A stretch of 64,000 bases of DNA from Deltaproteobacteria bacterium (lineage in GTDB: Bacteria; Bdellovibrionota_B; Oligoflexia; Oligoflexales; Bog-1112), in assembly GCA_020635195.1 (NCBI GenBank), contig JACKAG010000002.1:124001-188000 (forward strand), read 5' to 3'. The position numbers were made by a program, and so were the translations under genes. Below the pieces are notes generated by a model. It had not been told where the DNA came from and did no database searches. It saw only the letters and a list, made by a program, of their open reading frames with translations. Shown in pieces: positions 18,600 through 26,253 of the stretch. Each line of letters opens with the position of its first letter. The stretch's first letter is position 1.

Positions 18600-19256
18600 T
18601 TAGAATCGCATTCCGACACTAATGAGAAAATCTTTGAGAATGCCCTGGCTCTGGAGAGCCAACTCCTGACGATTTTTGCTCGATTTTTCCCTTTGGATCT
18701 GACCATTGATCATTGTTGTATGCACAGAGTTTTGGCGTGCGATCAATGCGCTTTCGAAGAGTGGAGTCTCTATATCCAGGAAAAAGTCGCTTGAAAGATT
18801 CAGCCGGAGTCCAAGGGTGCCTCCATAGTAAATTCCTGATTCAGAAAGAGAGAGAATGGAGTTGCCCAAAGTGCTGACCTGAGAGGTTTTCTGAAAGCGG
18901 CTATGAGCTGAAGCAAAAGGAACCATGTGCTCAGACCATCGCTCCAGATACATCCGGGCTCCTCCACCGATTCTGATGTCCTGGTTGTTACCCGGGGTGA
19001 GTTTTCCGGCTCCTGAATAAGTTTTGAAGGTGAGAGATCCATCTGCAAACCAGAACATGTTGCGGTTAAATTGTTCCGCGTAGCGGGCTCCGAAGCCAAA
19101 TTCTGAACCTGAAAGCTGATGATCCATGTTTGCATGTCTGTATAAGCCCTGAAGGACACTCAGTTCTGAAGCCAGGACTACAGAGTGTAAGTGTGCCCAT
19201 AAGGTGAATATTGTGATCAGCAATGATGTTGCAAAAGTGTGGCGCATGAGCCTCAT
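18600..19256 (-). CDS. Predicted outer-membrane beta-barrel protein
   Basis: 218 residues behind AAGGAGG. A signal peptide at about 1-30 ends VVLASE. The mature sequence shows alternating polar/hydrophobic strands with aromatic girdle residues (EFGFGARYAEQF, FWFADGSLTFKTYS, IRIGGGARMYLERW, IYYGGTLGLRLNLS), and the chain ends ISVGMRF with a terminal Phe, the usual signal for the Bam machinery. An 8-strand barrel would fit the length. Specific function unknown. Confidence 0.7.
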   Translation of the reverse strand: MRLMRHTFATSLLITIFTLWAHLHSVVLASELSVLQGLYRHANMDHQLSGSEFGFGARYAEQFNRNMFWFADGSLTFKTYSGAGKLTPGNNQDIRIGGGARMYLERWSEHMVPFASAHSRFQKTSQVSTLGNSILSLSESGIYYGGTLGLRLNLSSDFFLDIETPLFESALIARQNSVHTTMINGQIQREKSSKNRQELALQSQGILKDFLISVGMRF

Positions 19257-19566
19257 AAAGATCCTCCTTAAACGACCCTCATGGTCTCCGGATATTCTTC
19301 TGCTCGCTTAATCTAAGGTTATGCCCCGGAGATCATTGCTTTGCAAGAAAATAGCTTTGCTGATCACAGGAGGTTAAGTTGTCAGTCTTGAGTTAAGATC
19401 TCGAAGTTCGTTACAATAGCCGCAGACCTCACCGGGCATATACTGGGTATTGGGCGCTTGAACAATTGAAAGAGACGGGCGGATGTCCGGATCTTGCCCG
19501 CACGAAAAGACATTGTGAAGGTTTGATGGGGCTCTTTCATTCAGTAACGCCATATCAGGAACAAAA
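19257..19566. other. Intergenic region, divergent promoters
   Basis: 310 bp between the start of the barrel gene and the acetyltransferase. A GGAGG at about 19369 is followed only by a five-codon frame. A minus-strand open frame here runs mostly through the acetyltransferase gene and looks accidental. No clear promoter boxes, RNA gene or repeat could be assigned. Confidence 0.4.
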
Positions 19567-20133
19567 ATGGATGAAAACAATACAGAGTTCATGGAGTTCA
19601 TGAAAGACAGGATACCGGGAATGGTGGACAATATCAAAATCGAAAGATTTAGGGAGACTGATACTCTGCTTGTTTCGGAACTGATCCGGCGGAACATGGG
19701 GCGTTTTGATCAGACTGAGGCTGTTCTGGTTGCGACGTTCCGGCGTTTGAGCGCTCTGACACACAGTTATTTACGTGAGGGTTGCGCTTTGTTTGTTGCG
19801 AAAATGCTGGATCACAGCAGGGGAGTAGACGCTCTGGTCGCCTGTGCAGGCCTGGGGCCTCTGCATGGGCTTCCTGTCAGTGAAGGGATTGGCGAGATAA
19901 GGGATCTGGTCGTGAATGAAAGCCTGAGAGGGCGTGGCATCGGTTCTCGCCTTTTATATCGATGTATTGACGAAGCGAAGGAGCTGGGCTACAGGAGGCT
20001 TTATCTTGAAACCAGCCAGAATATGGTGAAAGCCAAAAAATTGTTTGTGAGATCCGGTTTTCGTCCGGTTGCAGAAGTGCCCGGTCAGGACCTTCCCTGC
20101 TACTTTCTGATGGAAAATCTTCAGGAACATTAA
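19567..20133 (+). CDS. GNAT-family N-acetyltransferase
   Basis: 188 residues. Acetyl-CoA-binding motif A is clear: IRDLVVNESLRGRGIGSRLL at about residues 116-135 (the RGRGIG turn binds the pyrophosphate). It is followed by LGYRRLYLETS and the motif B segment KAKKLFVRSGFRPV. The N-terminal 25 residues are unusual, and the Met at residue 19 (MVDNIKIERFRETD) could be the real start. Cytoplasmic enzyme; acceptor substrate unknown. Confidence 0.8.
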   Translation: MDENNTEFMEFMKDRIPGMVDNIKIERFRETDTLLVSELIRRNMGRFDQTEAVLVATFRRLSALTHSYLREGCALFVAKMLDHSRGVDALVACAGLGPLHGLPVSEGIGEIRDLVVNESLRGRGIGSRLLYRCIDEAKELGYRRLYLETSQNMVKAKKLFVRSGFRPVAEVPGQDLPCYFLMENLQEH

Positions 20134-20141
20134 TGAAAAAA

Positions 20142-20178
20142 AGAGCTTATGCCTGCTTTTCGAGCAGATATAAGCTCT
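20142..20178 (+). terminator. Stem-loop after the acetyltransferase gene
   Basis: Arms 20142-20156 and 20164-20178 pair as a 9-bp stem, a two-base mismatch and a 4-bp stem around a 7-base loop. It starts 9 bp after the stop codon. A run of seven A precedes it, so it could also serve minus-strand transcripts; the T-run on the plus side comes only after 12 bases. Confidence 0.5.
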
Positions 20179-20396
20179 GTTAAGAGGGCTGTTTTTGATT
20201 CCTGCTGTCGCTTTCCAGGTTTTTTAAGAACTTCACCTTGCATTTTATTGTTATCTGGCCTAGGATGCCCGCTTGTTTCGGAGAAGCCTAGGGCGGGCTG
20301 CGTCTGTGATATGGATTCAGCGTCAAAGAACGCCATCAGGCACGATAAAAGAGCCTCTGCTTAGCAGAAAAAAACAGTATTCAGGAGAAGGCGGAC

Positions 20397-20573
20397 ATGG
20401 CTTCACCAACTAAAAAGTTAAAAGTTCGACGGGCACTTAAAAAAGCCTCTCGTGCAAGCCGAAGAAAAAACAGAAATAAGAACCACGGGTCAACAGCTCC
20501 AAATCTTCCTCTTAACATGCCGAATGCTTATGAGAAGGCAGTAAAGGCTGCCCGGGCGACTTCTGAGAAGTAG
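20397..20573 (+). CDS. Small very basic protein (58 residues)
   Basis: ATG behind AGGAG opens a 58-codon frame: MASPTKKLKVRRALKKASRA, then a run rich in Arg, Lys and Asn to about residue 30, next a Pro/Asn-rich turn (APNLPLNMPNAYEKA) and a short helix. It is strongly basic in the first half and has no signal peptide. That composition fits a nucleic-acid- or ribosome-associated protein, but I do not recognise a named family. The clear ribosome binding site, lack of overlap with any other gene and coherent composition support a real gene. It sits alone between the acetyltransferase terminator and plsC. Confidence 0.65.
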   Translation: MASPTKKLKVRRALKKASRASRRKNRNKNHGSTAPNLPLNMPNAYEKAVKAARATSEK

Positions 20574-20692
20574 TCTTAAATACAGACTTTGCTCTGTTTC
20601 CCGCCAGAAAGATCTGATCAGCAGATCAGATCAGTAGCAAACAACTTTGTTTGTTGAATCATGTGTGTGCTGAATGAAAGGAGAGTCTCTGT

Positions 20693-21532
20693 TTGGAGAG
20701 CTCTCCTCTTACATGGATGGAGGCTTTAGCCTTGCTTCTCAGGTTCATGAAGAGCACGATCTTCTTTTTTTGGGTTTTAATTATTACATTCTGGCATTTC
20801 TCGTTTCTGGCTATGCTTCGTCTGAAGGCGAGAGTCGAGGGAAGGGCTCCCTCCCAGACGGAGGCCCATAAAATCGCGACATTATGGGGCCAGAGGCTTC
20901 TGAAATCTGTTCCGGGCTGGGATATTCAGGTTCGGGGTGTGGAGTATCTTCCGCCAGAAGGGAGCCCCTGCGTTCTGGTTGCGAATCACGAGAGCTCAAC
21001 AGATATTCTGGCAATCTATTTTCTGGGTATACAGTTTCGCTGGCTGTCCAAGAAGAGTATGTTTCAGGTTCCTTTAGTTGGAATGGCAATGCGATGGGCT
21101 GGTTATGTCCCTATTGTCAGAGGGAACAAGGGAAGTCACCAACAGGCGCTCAGTCAGAGTGAGGCGTACGTCCGTCAGGGGATTCCTATGCTTTTCTTTC
21201 CGGAAGGAACCAGATCTGTGAAGGGGACTCCTGGCGAATTTAAGACAGGAGCCTTCCGGCTGGCTCAGGCCTGTGCTGCACCGGTGTTGCCTGTTGTCTT
21301 GTGTGGTGCGGGCCGTCTTTTGCGGAAGAAAAGCCTGTATCCGGAAAAGGCTACGGTCAAAATTCAGATTCTTCCTCTGATGGAGGCTCTTCCGGGAGAA
21401 TCAGCGCAAAATTTTACACAGAGGGTGCGTGATAAGATCTGTGAGGCACATGCTCTTTTGCTCGCAGAAGAGCGCCCTGTGTCCGGCCACTCTCTGACGG
21501 GTGAATGTCATGAAGCAGAGCCTGTTTGTTGA
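20693..21532 (+). CDS. plsC: 1-acyl-sn-glycerol-3-phosphate acyltransferase (PlsC family)
   Basis: 279 residues. The acyltransferase motifs are NHESSTD (98-104, the NHxxxxD catalytic pair His99/Asp104), the substrate-binding region around IVRGN, FPEGTRS (169-175) and LPVVLCGAG. A hydrophobic segment at about 22-42 anchors it to the inner membrane. It makes phosphatidic acid in phospholipid synthesis. The TTG at 20693 has AAAGGAG at the right distance; the ATG at 20717 is a weaker alternative. It overlaps gloB by 23 bp. Confidence 0.9.
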   Translation: MESSPLTWMEALALLLRFMKSTIFFFWVLIITFWHFSFLAMLRLKARVEGRAPSQTEAHKIATLWGQRLLKSVPGWDIQVRGVEYLPPEGSPCVLVANHESSTDILAIYFLGIQFRWLSKKSMFQVPLVGMAMRWAGYVPIVRGNKGSHQQALSQSEAYVRQGIPMLFFPEGTRSVKGTPGEFKTGAFRLAQACAAPVLPVVLCGAGRLLRKKSLYPEKATVKIQILPLMEALPGESAQNFTQRVRDKICEAHALLLAEERPVSGHSLTGECHEAEPVC

Positions 21533-22289
21533 AGCGATTCATGCTTTCAATGATAATTATATCTGGGCGATCCGCTGGAATCAGCGGGATTTTTGTATAC
21601 TGATCGATCCTGGCGATGCTCAGGCAGCTCTTCGTTATCTCAGCGACAATAAGCTCCGTCTTCTTGCTATCTGGAATACACATCACCACCAGGATCACAC
21701 AGGTGGAAACTCCGAACTGAAGCATCGTTACGCTTGCCCTGTCCTGGGTTCTCAGGAAGATAAGCGCCGTATTTCTGGTCTTGACCAGGGGCTGGTGCAT
21801 GGGGACAGCTTTATGATCCCCGGAGATGAGGTTCTGGTGATCTCCACCCCCGGGCATACGATGGGGGCTGTTTGCTTTCTGCTCAGGGGATCTTCCGCTC
21901 TTTTCTGTGGGGACACTCTCTTTTCTATGGGTTGCGGGCGAATGTTTGAAGGAACGCCTGAAGTGTACTGGAAGAGCTTGAAAACTCTAAGAAATCTTCC
22001 TTCAGCGACAGAGCTCTTTTGTGCTCATGAGTATACTCTGGATAATGGAGCTTTTGCTCTGAACCTGACTCCGGGCGACAGGGAGCTTGCCGCTTACATT
22101 GAGAGGCTTCGGGATCGCAGCTGCCAAAAGGGGCGGACCCTTCCCGTATTGCTTCGCGACGAGCTGCGATTCAATCCTTTTCTGAGGGTGGATCAGCCAG
22201 ATTTTGTGGCTTCATTACCCTTTGAGACGAGAGGCTTAGGGGAAGGCGATGTCTTTGCCCAGATCCGCCTGATGAAAGATCATATGTGA
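21510..22289 (+). CDS. gloB: Hydroxyacylglutathione hydrolase (glyoxalase II)
   Basis: 259 residues from an ATG with GGGTGA upstream. Metallo-beta-lactamase fold with the binuclear metal motif THHHQDHTGG, then STPGHTMGAV, CGDTLFSMGCGRMFEG and CAHEYT, all signatures of GloB. The C-terminal helical part has NPFLR, used for glutathione-thioester binding. It hydrolyses S-D-lactoylglutathione in methylglyoxal detoxification. The overlap with plsC indicates one transcript. Confidence 0.93.
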   Translation: MKQSLFVEAIHAFNDNYIWAIRWNQRDFCILIDPGDAQAALRYLSDNKLRLLAIWNTHHHQDHTGGNSELKHRYACPVLGSQEDKRRISGLDQGLVHGDSFMIPGDEVLVISTPGHTMGAVCFLLRGSSALFCGDTLFSMGCGRMFEGTPEVYWKSLKTLRNLPSATELFCAHEYTLDNGAFALNLTPGDRELAAYIERLRDRSCQKGRTLPVLLRDELRFNPFLRVDQPDFVASLPFETRGLGEGDVFAQIRLMKDHM

Positions 22290-22301
22290 TGCCGTGTTTT
22301 A

Positions 22302-22799
22302 TCAGGGGTTGTGAGAAGGTTCTGAAACCCTGGCTTCCGCATCAATGATGATCTCTTCCTGCTGTTTCGCTCTCTTGTGTGTGGAGCTGCTTTTGTCGTG
22401 GCCAGATCCGGACATGTGAAAGATTCTGATCGTGGCTGCCTGACCCATATTGCTGAATCCAGAACTGAAGATTTTCTGGCTTAGATGGCTTCGGAGGATA
22501 AGTCCAAGCAGATCTGTAAGCAGTCCCGGGAGAATCAAAAGGACCCCTGCTATCATGCCGGATAAACTCTGGCTCAGAAAGGCAAAGGGATCGCTTTCCT
22601 GTCTGATGGCTGTCAGGCTGCTCAGACCCTGCTGTCGCAGAATCCGGTATCCTGCCCATGTGCTGATGAGGAATTCTGCCAGCATGACCCATCCGGCTGT
22701 TCTGGCGCCCAGGGCATATTCGAGGCCGGAAGATATGAGCAGATATGTCAGGCTTTCCGCGATGATCAGTAAAATCACCAGAAGATATATGTATCGCAT
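22302..22799 (-). CDS. fxsA: FxsA-family membrane protein
   Basis: 165 residues behind GGAGGG. It has several membrane segments: 3-22, 37-55 and the family hallmark GVLLILPGLLTDLLGLIL (about 85-102). The C-terminal 55 residues are soluble and charged (SGHDKSSSTHKRAKQQEE). E. coli FxsA is known for relieving F-plasmid exclusion of phage T7; its normal role is unclear. It is convergent with gloB. Confidence 0.85.
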   Translation of the reverse strand: MRYIYLLVILLIIAESLTYLLISSGLEYALGARTAGWVMLAEFLISTWAGYRILRQQGLSSLTAIRQESDPFAFLSQSLSGMIAGVLLILPGLLTDLLGLILRSHLSQKIFSSGFSNMGQAATIRIFHMSGSGHDKSSSTHKRAKQQEEIIIDAEARVSEPSHNP

Positions 22800-22966
22800 C
22801 TTTGTCTGTCCCTCCGGAATTGCGCAGGTACTTTTTTTAATGTAAGGCCGCTTCTGTATTCTGCAAGGGGGCTCTTTTTGTGGAGGGGATGCTTGTCGTT
22901 CCTGGAAGAATCCTGTTTTCGAAAGTGAATTATTTCTTTAAATATCAAGCTATTAAAATATGACTG

Positions 22967-22994
22967 TTGACATCGCATGATCATTGTGTAATTA
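22967..22994 (+). promoter_or_regulatory. Possible sigma-70-type promoter
   Basis: TTGACA at 22967-22972, 16 bases, then TAATTA with TG directly before it. The -35 is perfect but the -10 is only partial. It would start transcription about 45 bp before the 23049 gene. Confidence 0.3.
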
Positions 22995-23048
22995 CTTAAT
23001 CCCTGTCTTAATTGAAACGAGCTGTTTCAGAGAATCGAGGACTTCCCG

Positions 23049-23285
23049 ATGGAAACTGCGTCCGAATTAAACAGAAAATCATGTAAAGTTAAGCGATTAC
23101 CTCCTTCGGTGGTGAAGGATATTGAGCTTAAAAATCAGGCAAGACGACTTGCTAATCTTGCTCCGATTAAGATTCGTGTGCGTATGTGTATTGCATGTGG
23201 GCAGTCGTTTGAATCTGCCGGTAACAGAACCTGCGGTTGTAACACGAGAAATACCGGATATATGGCTGGAAGAGAAATCATCTGA
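23049..23285 (+). CDS. Small zinc-ribbon-like protein
   Basis: 78 residues; start behind GAGG. The N-terminal half is basic (SCKVKRLPPS, KNQARRL). The second half has CIACGQSFESAGNRTCGC, with Cys47, Cys50, Cys62 and Cys64 placed as a four-Cys zinc knuckle, followed by NTRNTGYMAGRE. No signal peptide, so cytoplasmic; probably binds nucleic acid or another protein. Family not recognised. Confidence 0.6.
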   Translation: METASELNRKSCKVKRLPPSVVKDIELKNQARRLANLAPIKIRVRMCIACGQSFESAGNRTCGCNTRNTGYMAGREII

Positions 23286-23459
23286 GGCTGTTTCGGCGCT
23301 CTCCTTCGCGAGGACTCATCTCTTTCTTATGATGTCAGTCTGTTAAATAATTTTTCTTAGCTATTAAAAAAATCTGACGATTTCCTGGAATAGATTTTGG
23401 GTTTTTCGGAAAATATTCCGTAATTCTCTTTCTGTTTATATTTCTGGGGGAGCCTGGAT

Positions 23460-23810
23460 ATGCTGGGATCTTTAGGGTTCAGAAGAAAGCCTTATACCGT
23501 GGTCTATAAGGATTTTCATTCAGGAGAGCTCAGGCAGATCAGGCGAAGGCCGCCGGAAAAGCAACACGATATTTTACCAACAGATATTGTCGAGTTAAAG
23601 ACACAACGGGGAGATGACTGGCAGGAAGGAGACTCTGTCAGTGTAAAACATGTTAGCTACCGGGCTCCAAATCTACTGCAGTTGAAAAATTCTGAGGGAG
23701 ATACGACATTTACACCTTACTTTGATGTTGAGCTGGAAGAAGAAGTGGCTTACAGACCAGGGAAGGAGAAAGATGTTGAAAGGAGTAACCGTTATCTCAG
23801 GTGGCCATAG
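23460..23810 (+). CDS. Hypothetical protein
   Basis: 116 residues, start behind GGGGGAG. Polar, without signal or membrane segment. Alternating stretches such as YTVVYKDFHSGELRQIRRRP and DSVSVKHVSYRAPNLLQLKN suggest a small beta domain. No family recognised. Its stop is 24 bp from the end of the convergent lipoprotein gene. Confidence 0.5.
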   Translation: MLGSLGFRRKPYTVVYKDFHSGELRQIRRRPPEKQHDILPTDIVELKTQRGDDWQEGDSVSVKHVSYRAPNLLQLKNSEGDTTFTPYFDVELEEEVAYRPGKEKDVERSNRYLRWP

Positions 23811-23834
23811 GAGCTCTGGGCTGTTGCCGGGGAT

Positions 23835-25427
23835 TCAGGGCCTGCTGAGACAGTCTCCGGGAAAGACAGGGTCGGGCCCGGGCTCATAATCTGTGATGTA
23901 GATATGTGCCTGATCCCATCCAAGCAACTGATTATCTTCATCAAATACTTTTGCTCTGAAATAGTGATTGCCATCCTGATTCGGTCCTGAGCCGAGGATT
24001 GTTTTTTCAAACATGAAGCTGTTTTGGGAGCGTATCATTTCCCGGTCAATGACAGACCAGTAAGCTCTTTCATTATCAGGGCAGCGGATGAGCCTTTCCA
24101 GCTCCAGGGATTTAGCCCGGAGTCCGAAAGTCAGGTTCAGGCGGACGGCATCACCGCTTTTGTAAATCCTTTTGTTGTCCGGGTGCTCAATTACGGTTTT
24201 TCCGCTGAGAGAGTGGCGGTTTCCAATATAAGAGTGGAAGATAATCGGATCAAAGTCAGGAATATCCCCCCAGGTCAGTGGGGTATTGGCCGGGTTTGTC
24301 TGAAAGTGGATTCCGTTTCCTGTTTCGAGGCAGCCGATCCTGGTGATCTGTGGATTGTCATATGCCAGACGGTCGCAGATATAGTCTGTCAGAGCATTCA
24401 GGTTTCTGAGCTGAAACTCACTGAGCCATAAGGGGTTTGCTGATTTTCTCACGCCATCGCGGATTTTCCCTGACAAGCCTGTCAGTGCGATCACGACTTC
24501 GTCCTGACTGAAATTCATCCTTCCCTGAGAGTCTGTCACAGGAACCGCTTCATCATGGGGGTAGATCTGAAGGGGCATTTCGGAAATATTGGCAGAAGAC
24601 GGGACCAGGTAGTGGGCTCCCATCCACATTTTTTTCTCAGACTGGCCATCCCATAGCTGCTCCTCAATGCATCCTGAAAAAGAGAGGGGGCAGTGAACGA
24701 TGCGTATTTTAGTGGGTGTCTGGCTCCGGTGATGGGTTCCCTGGTTGTGCAGGCGCAGAAATCGGGCTGCATAGACCTGATTCGGGGAACTGGTGGTCAG
24801 GTTCGATAGCTGAAGATGATTGCTGGAAACGGTCCGTAAATTGTCCAGATTTATGGGCGGAGATTCTTCTCTGAAGGCAATAATGTTATTGTTTTCCGGA
24901 TCTGTCCAGAGGAAGCCTTTGTTAAGAGCTTCTATCATTTCAATTGCATAGAGAGTTCTGGTGCTGTCGTCATTCCGGTGAGCTTCCGCCATTGCCCAGA
25001 TCCAGTTGTATTTTTCTTCGTCTGTCTGAGGAGATGCTTTCAGACCCTGCGGCATTTTCCTGGATAGCCAGTCGGCATAGGCTGTGATCTGTGAATCAAG
25101 CCGGTCTCCGCGAGCTCCGTTATCCAGGCCCAGTGTCTGGCGTGAAAGGCCAAAGGCGCTCTGTAGGCTGGCAGGTTCCCACTGCCCTTCTGAGCCGGAA
25201 GCCAGCGGTTTGATGCCAGATTCAATGTAAGCGCTGGCAATCAGCAGGCGTACCGGAATTCCGGAATGTCCTGCGGCTTCATCAAAAACCCTCTCTGATA
25301 CTGAACGGGGATCTTCCTTTTTATCTTCATGGCCATTATCTCCGCAATTTACAGATATGAAAGCAAAAAGATACGGTATGAGTCTGAAGCAAAGCGGCTT
25401 TTGTTTGAGTGTCGCTGGGATGAACAT
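23835..25427 (-). CDS. Large exported protein with a possible lytic-transglycosylase-like N-terminal region
   Basis: 530 residues from an ATG with GGAG eight bases upstream; the frame is open 39 codons further but without such a site. A basic-hydrophobic start ends ISVNCGDNG, a signal with a possible but non-standard lipidation Cys. Residues about 45-170 include LLIASAYIESGIKPLASGS and AYADWLSRKM. The first resembles the ES-containing helix of SLT-type lysozyme folds, where the Glu is catalytic; this is resemblance only. The rest looks like beta-rich adhesion or binding modules, including a C-terminal part with FRAKVFDEDNQLLGWDQ. Cys pairs fit oxidising surroundings. Convergent with the 23460 gene. 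Confidence 0.55.
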   Translation of the reverse strand: MFIPATLKQKPLCFRLIPYLFAFISVNCGDNGHEDKKEDPRSVSERVFDEAAGHSGIPVRLLIASAYIESGIKPLASGSEGQWEPASLQSAFGLSRQTLGLDNGARGDRLDSQITAYADWLSRKMPQGLKASPQTDEEKYNWIWAMAEAHRNDDSTRTLYAIEMIEALNKGFLWTDPENNNIIAFREESPPINLDNLRTVSSNHLQLSNLTTSSPNQVYAARFLRLHNQGTHHRSQTPTKIRIVHCPLSFSGCIEEQLWDGQSEKKMWMGAHYLVPSSANISEMPLQIYPHDEAVPVTDSQGRMNFSQDEVVIALTGLSGKIRDGVRKSANPLWLSEFQLRNLNALTDYICDRLAYDNPQITRIGCLETGNGIHFQTNPANTPLTWGDIPDFDPIIFHSYIGNRHSLSGKTVIEHPDNKRIYKSGDAVRLNLTFGLRAKSLELERLIRCPDNERAYWSVIDREMIRSQNSFMFEKTILGSGPNQDGNHYFRAKVFDEDNQLLGWDQAHIYITDYEPGPDPVFPGDCLSRP

Positions 25428-25560
25428 GTTCAGGCTCCTCAATATCAGAGATGGGATCGGATTTGTTTTTTCGCGGCTGTCCGGAAAGGGCGGCCGTGTT
25501 TTTTTTTCTGAAAGACTTGCATTTTTTTTCAGTCTGAGGCACATTGCTTTTCAGTCTCGT

Positions 25561-25636
25561 GGGGGTATAGCTCAGCTGGTAGAGCGTTGGATTTGCATTC
25601 CAAAGGTCAGGAGTTCGACTCTCCTTACCTCCACCA
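25561..25636 (+). tRNA. tRNA-Ala (anticodon UGC)
   Basis: A complete 76-nt cloverleaf. The acceptor stem GGGGGTA pairs with TACCTCC and includes the G3:U70 wobble that identifies alanine tRNAs. The D-arm AGCTCAGCTGGTAGAGC, anticodon loop TTTGCAT (anticodon TGC), T-arm with GTTCGAC, and an encoded CCA end are all present. Confidence 0.97.
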
Positions 25637-26253
25637 GAATGACCTGATCTTTATTATATGATCTCTTCTAAAGATCTGAAAAGAACCAGATCCTCTTTCA
25701 TTTTATCACGGCTTACCTGATACATCAGAATAATATAGCATTATCGTATATAACAGCGTGCTGAAGCTGACTGTCTCCGATGCAGATATGGTTTTTTGTG
25801 ATTTTTATCACTGCCAGAGAAAAGGACAGAAGGATTTTGCTGTCTGAAAAAAAAGACACAATCAGAAATACTTTTGTGTAGATGGGGCCCGCTGACTCCG
25901 TATTTTTCAGCTATGTCTGCACCCAGATAGTGACAATCATTGACCTGGATGATTGAGAGATATCCTTGCCGGATATAGCAGCATTTTTATGTTTATCCAT
26001 GACTTTTCCCTTCTCAAGTCCTGCCTGCGGACAGCCGAAGATTATTCTGATCTTTTTTATATGCAGATCGCCCTGGAATTGTTTTCAGGGGGCATTGTGT
26101 TGGCTTGTATCTGCACAGGGTGCGGACGGTCTTTGCTTCACAGGAAGGCTTTGTTTGTTGTCTCCCTTCCGGGAGGTTGGATTTTGGTGGTGGCACAGTA
26201 GATTTCAGACTCTTTTTTTCTGCTCCTGAATGACTGATAGAGGGTAGTGGATC
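25637..26253. other. Long intergenic region after tRNA-Ala; possible CRP-like site
   Basis: 617 bp without a credible gene; the two short plus-strand frames near 25953-26229 overlap each other and have no ribosome binding site. At 25797-25812 TGTGATTTTTATCACT matches the CRP-type consensus TGTGA-N6-TCACA in nine of ten positions. It is 440 bp from the next start, so a direct role is doubtful unless the transcript has a long leader. I see no integrase and no repeat of the tRNA 3' end nearby. Confidence 0.35.

Noticed and set aside
19374..19697. 107-codon minus-strand frame with a CGYC pair
   Set aside because: Most of it runs antisense through the acetyltransferase gene, and it has no start signal.
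20221..20340. GC-rich inverted pieces suggesting a structured RNA
   Set aside because: The pairing is short and interrupted and matches no RNA family I can recall, so no RNA gene is claimed.
25561..25636. tRNA-Ala as an attachment site of an integrated element
   Set aside because: No integrase and no direct repeat of the tRNA 3' end was found within the window; only composition hints remain.
25953..26229. Two overlapping plus-strand frames of 82 and 87 codons before the sensor fusion
   Set aside because: Neither has a ribosome binding site or coherent composition, and they overlap each other in different frames.
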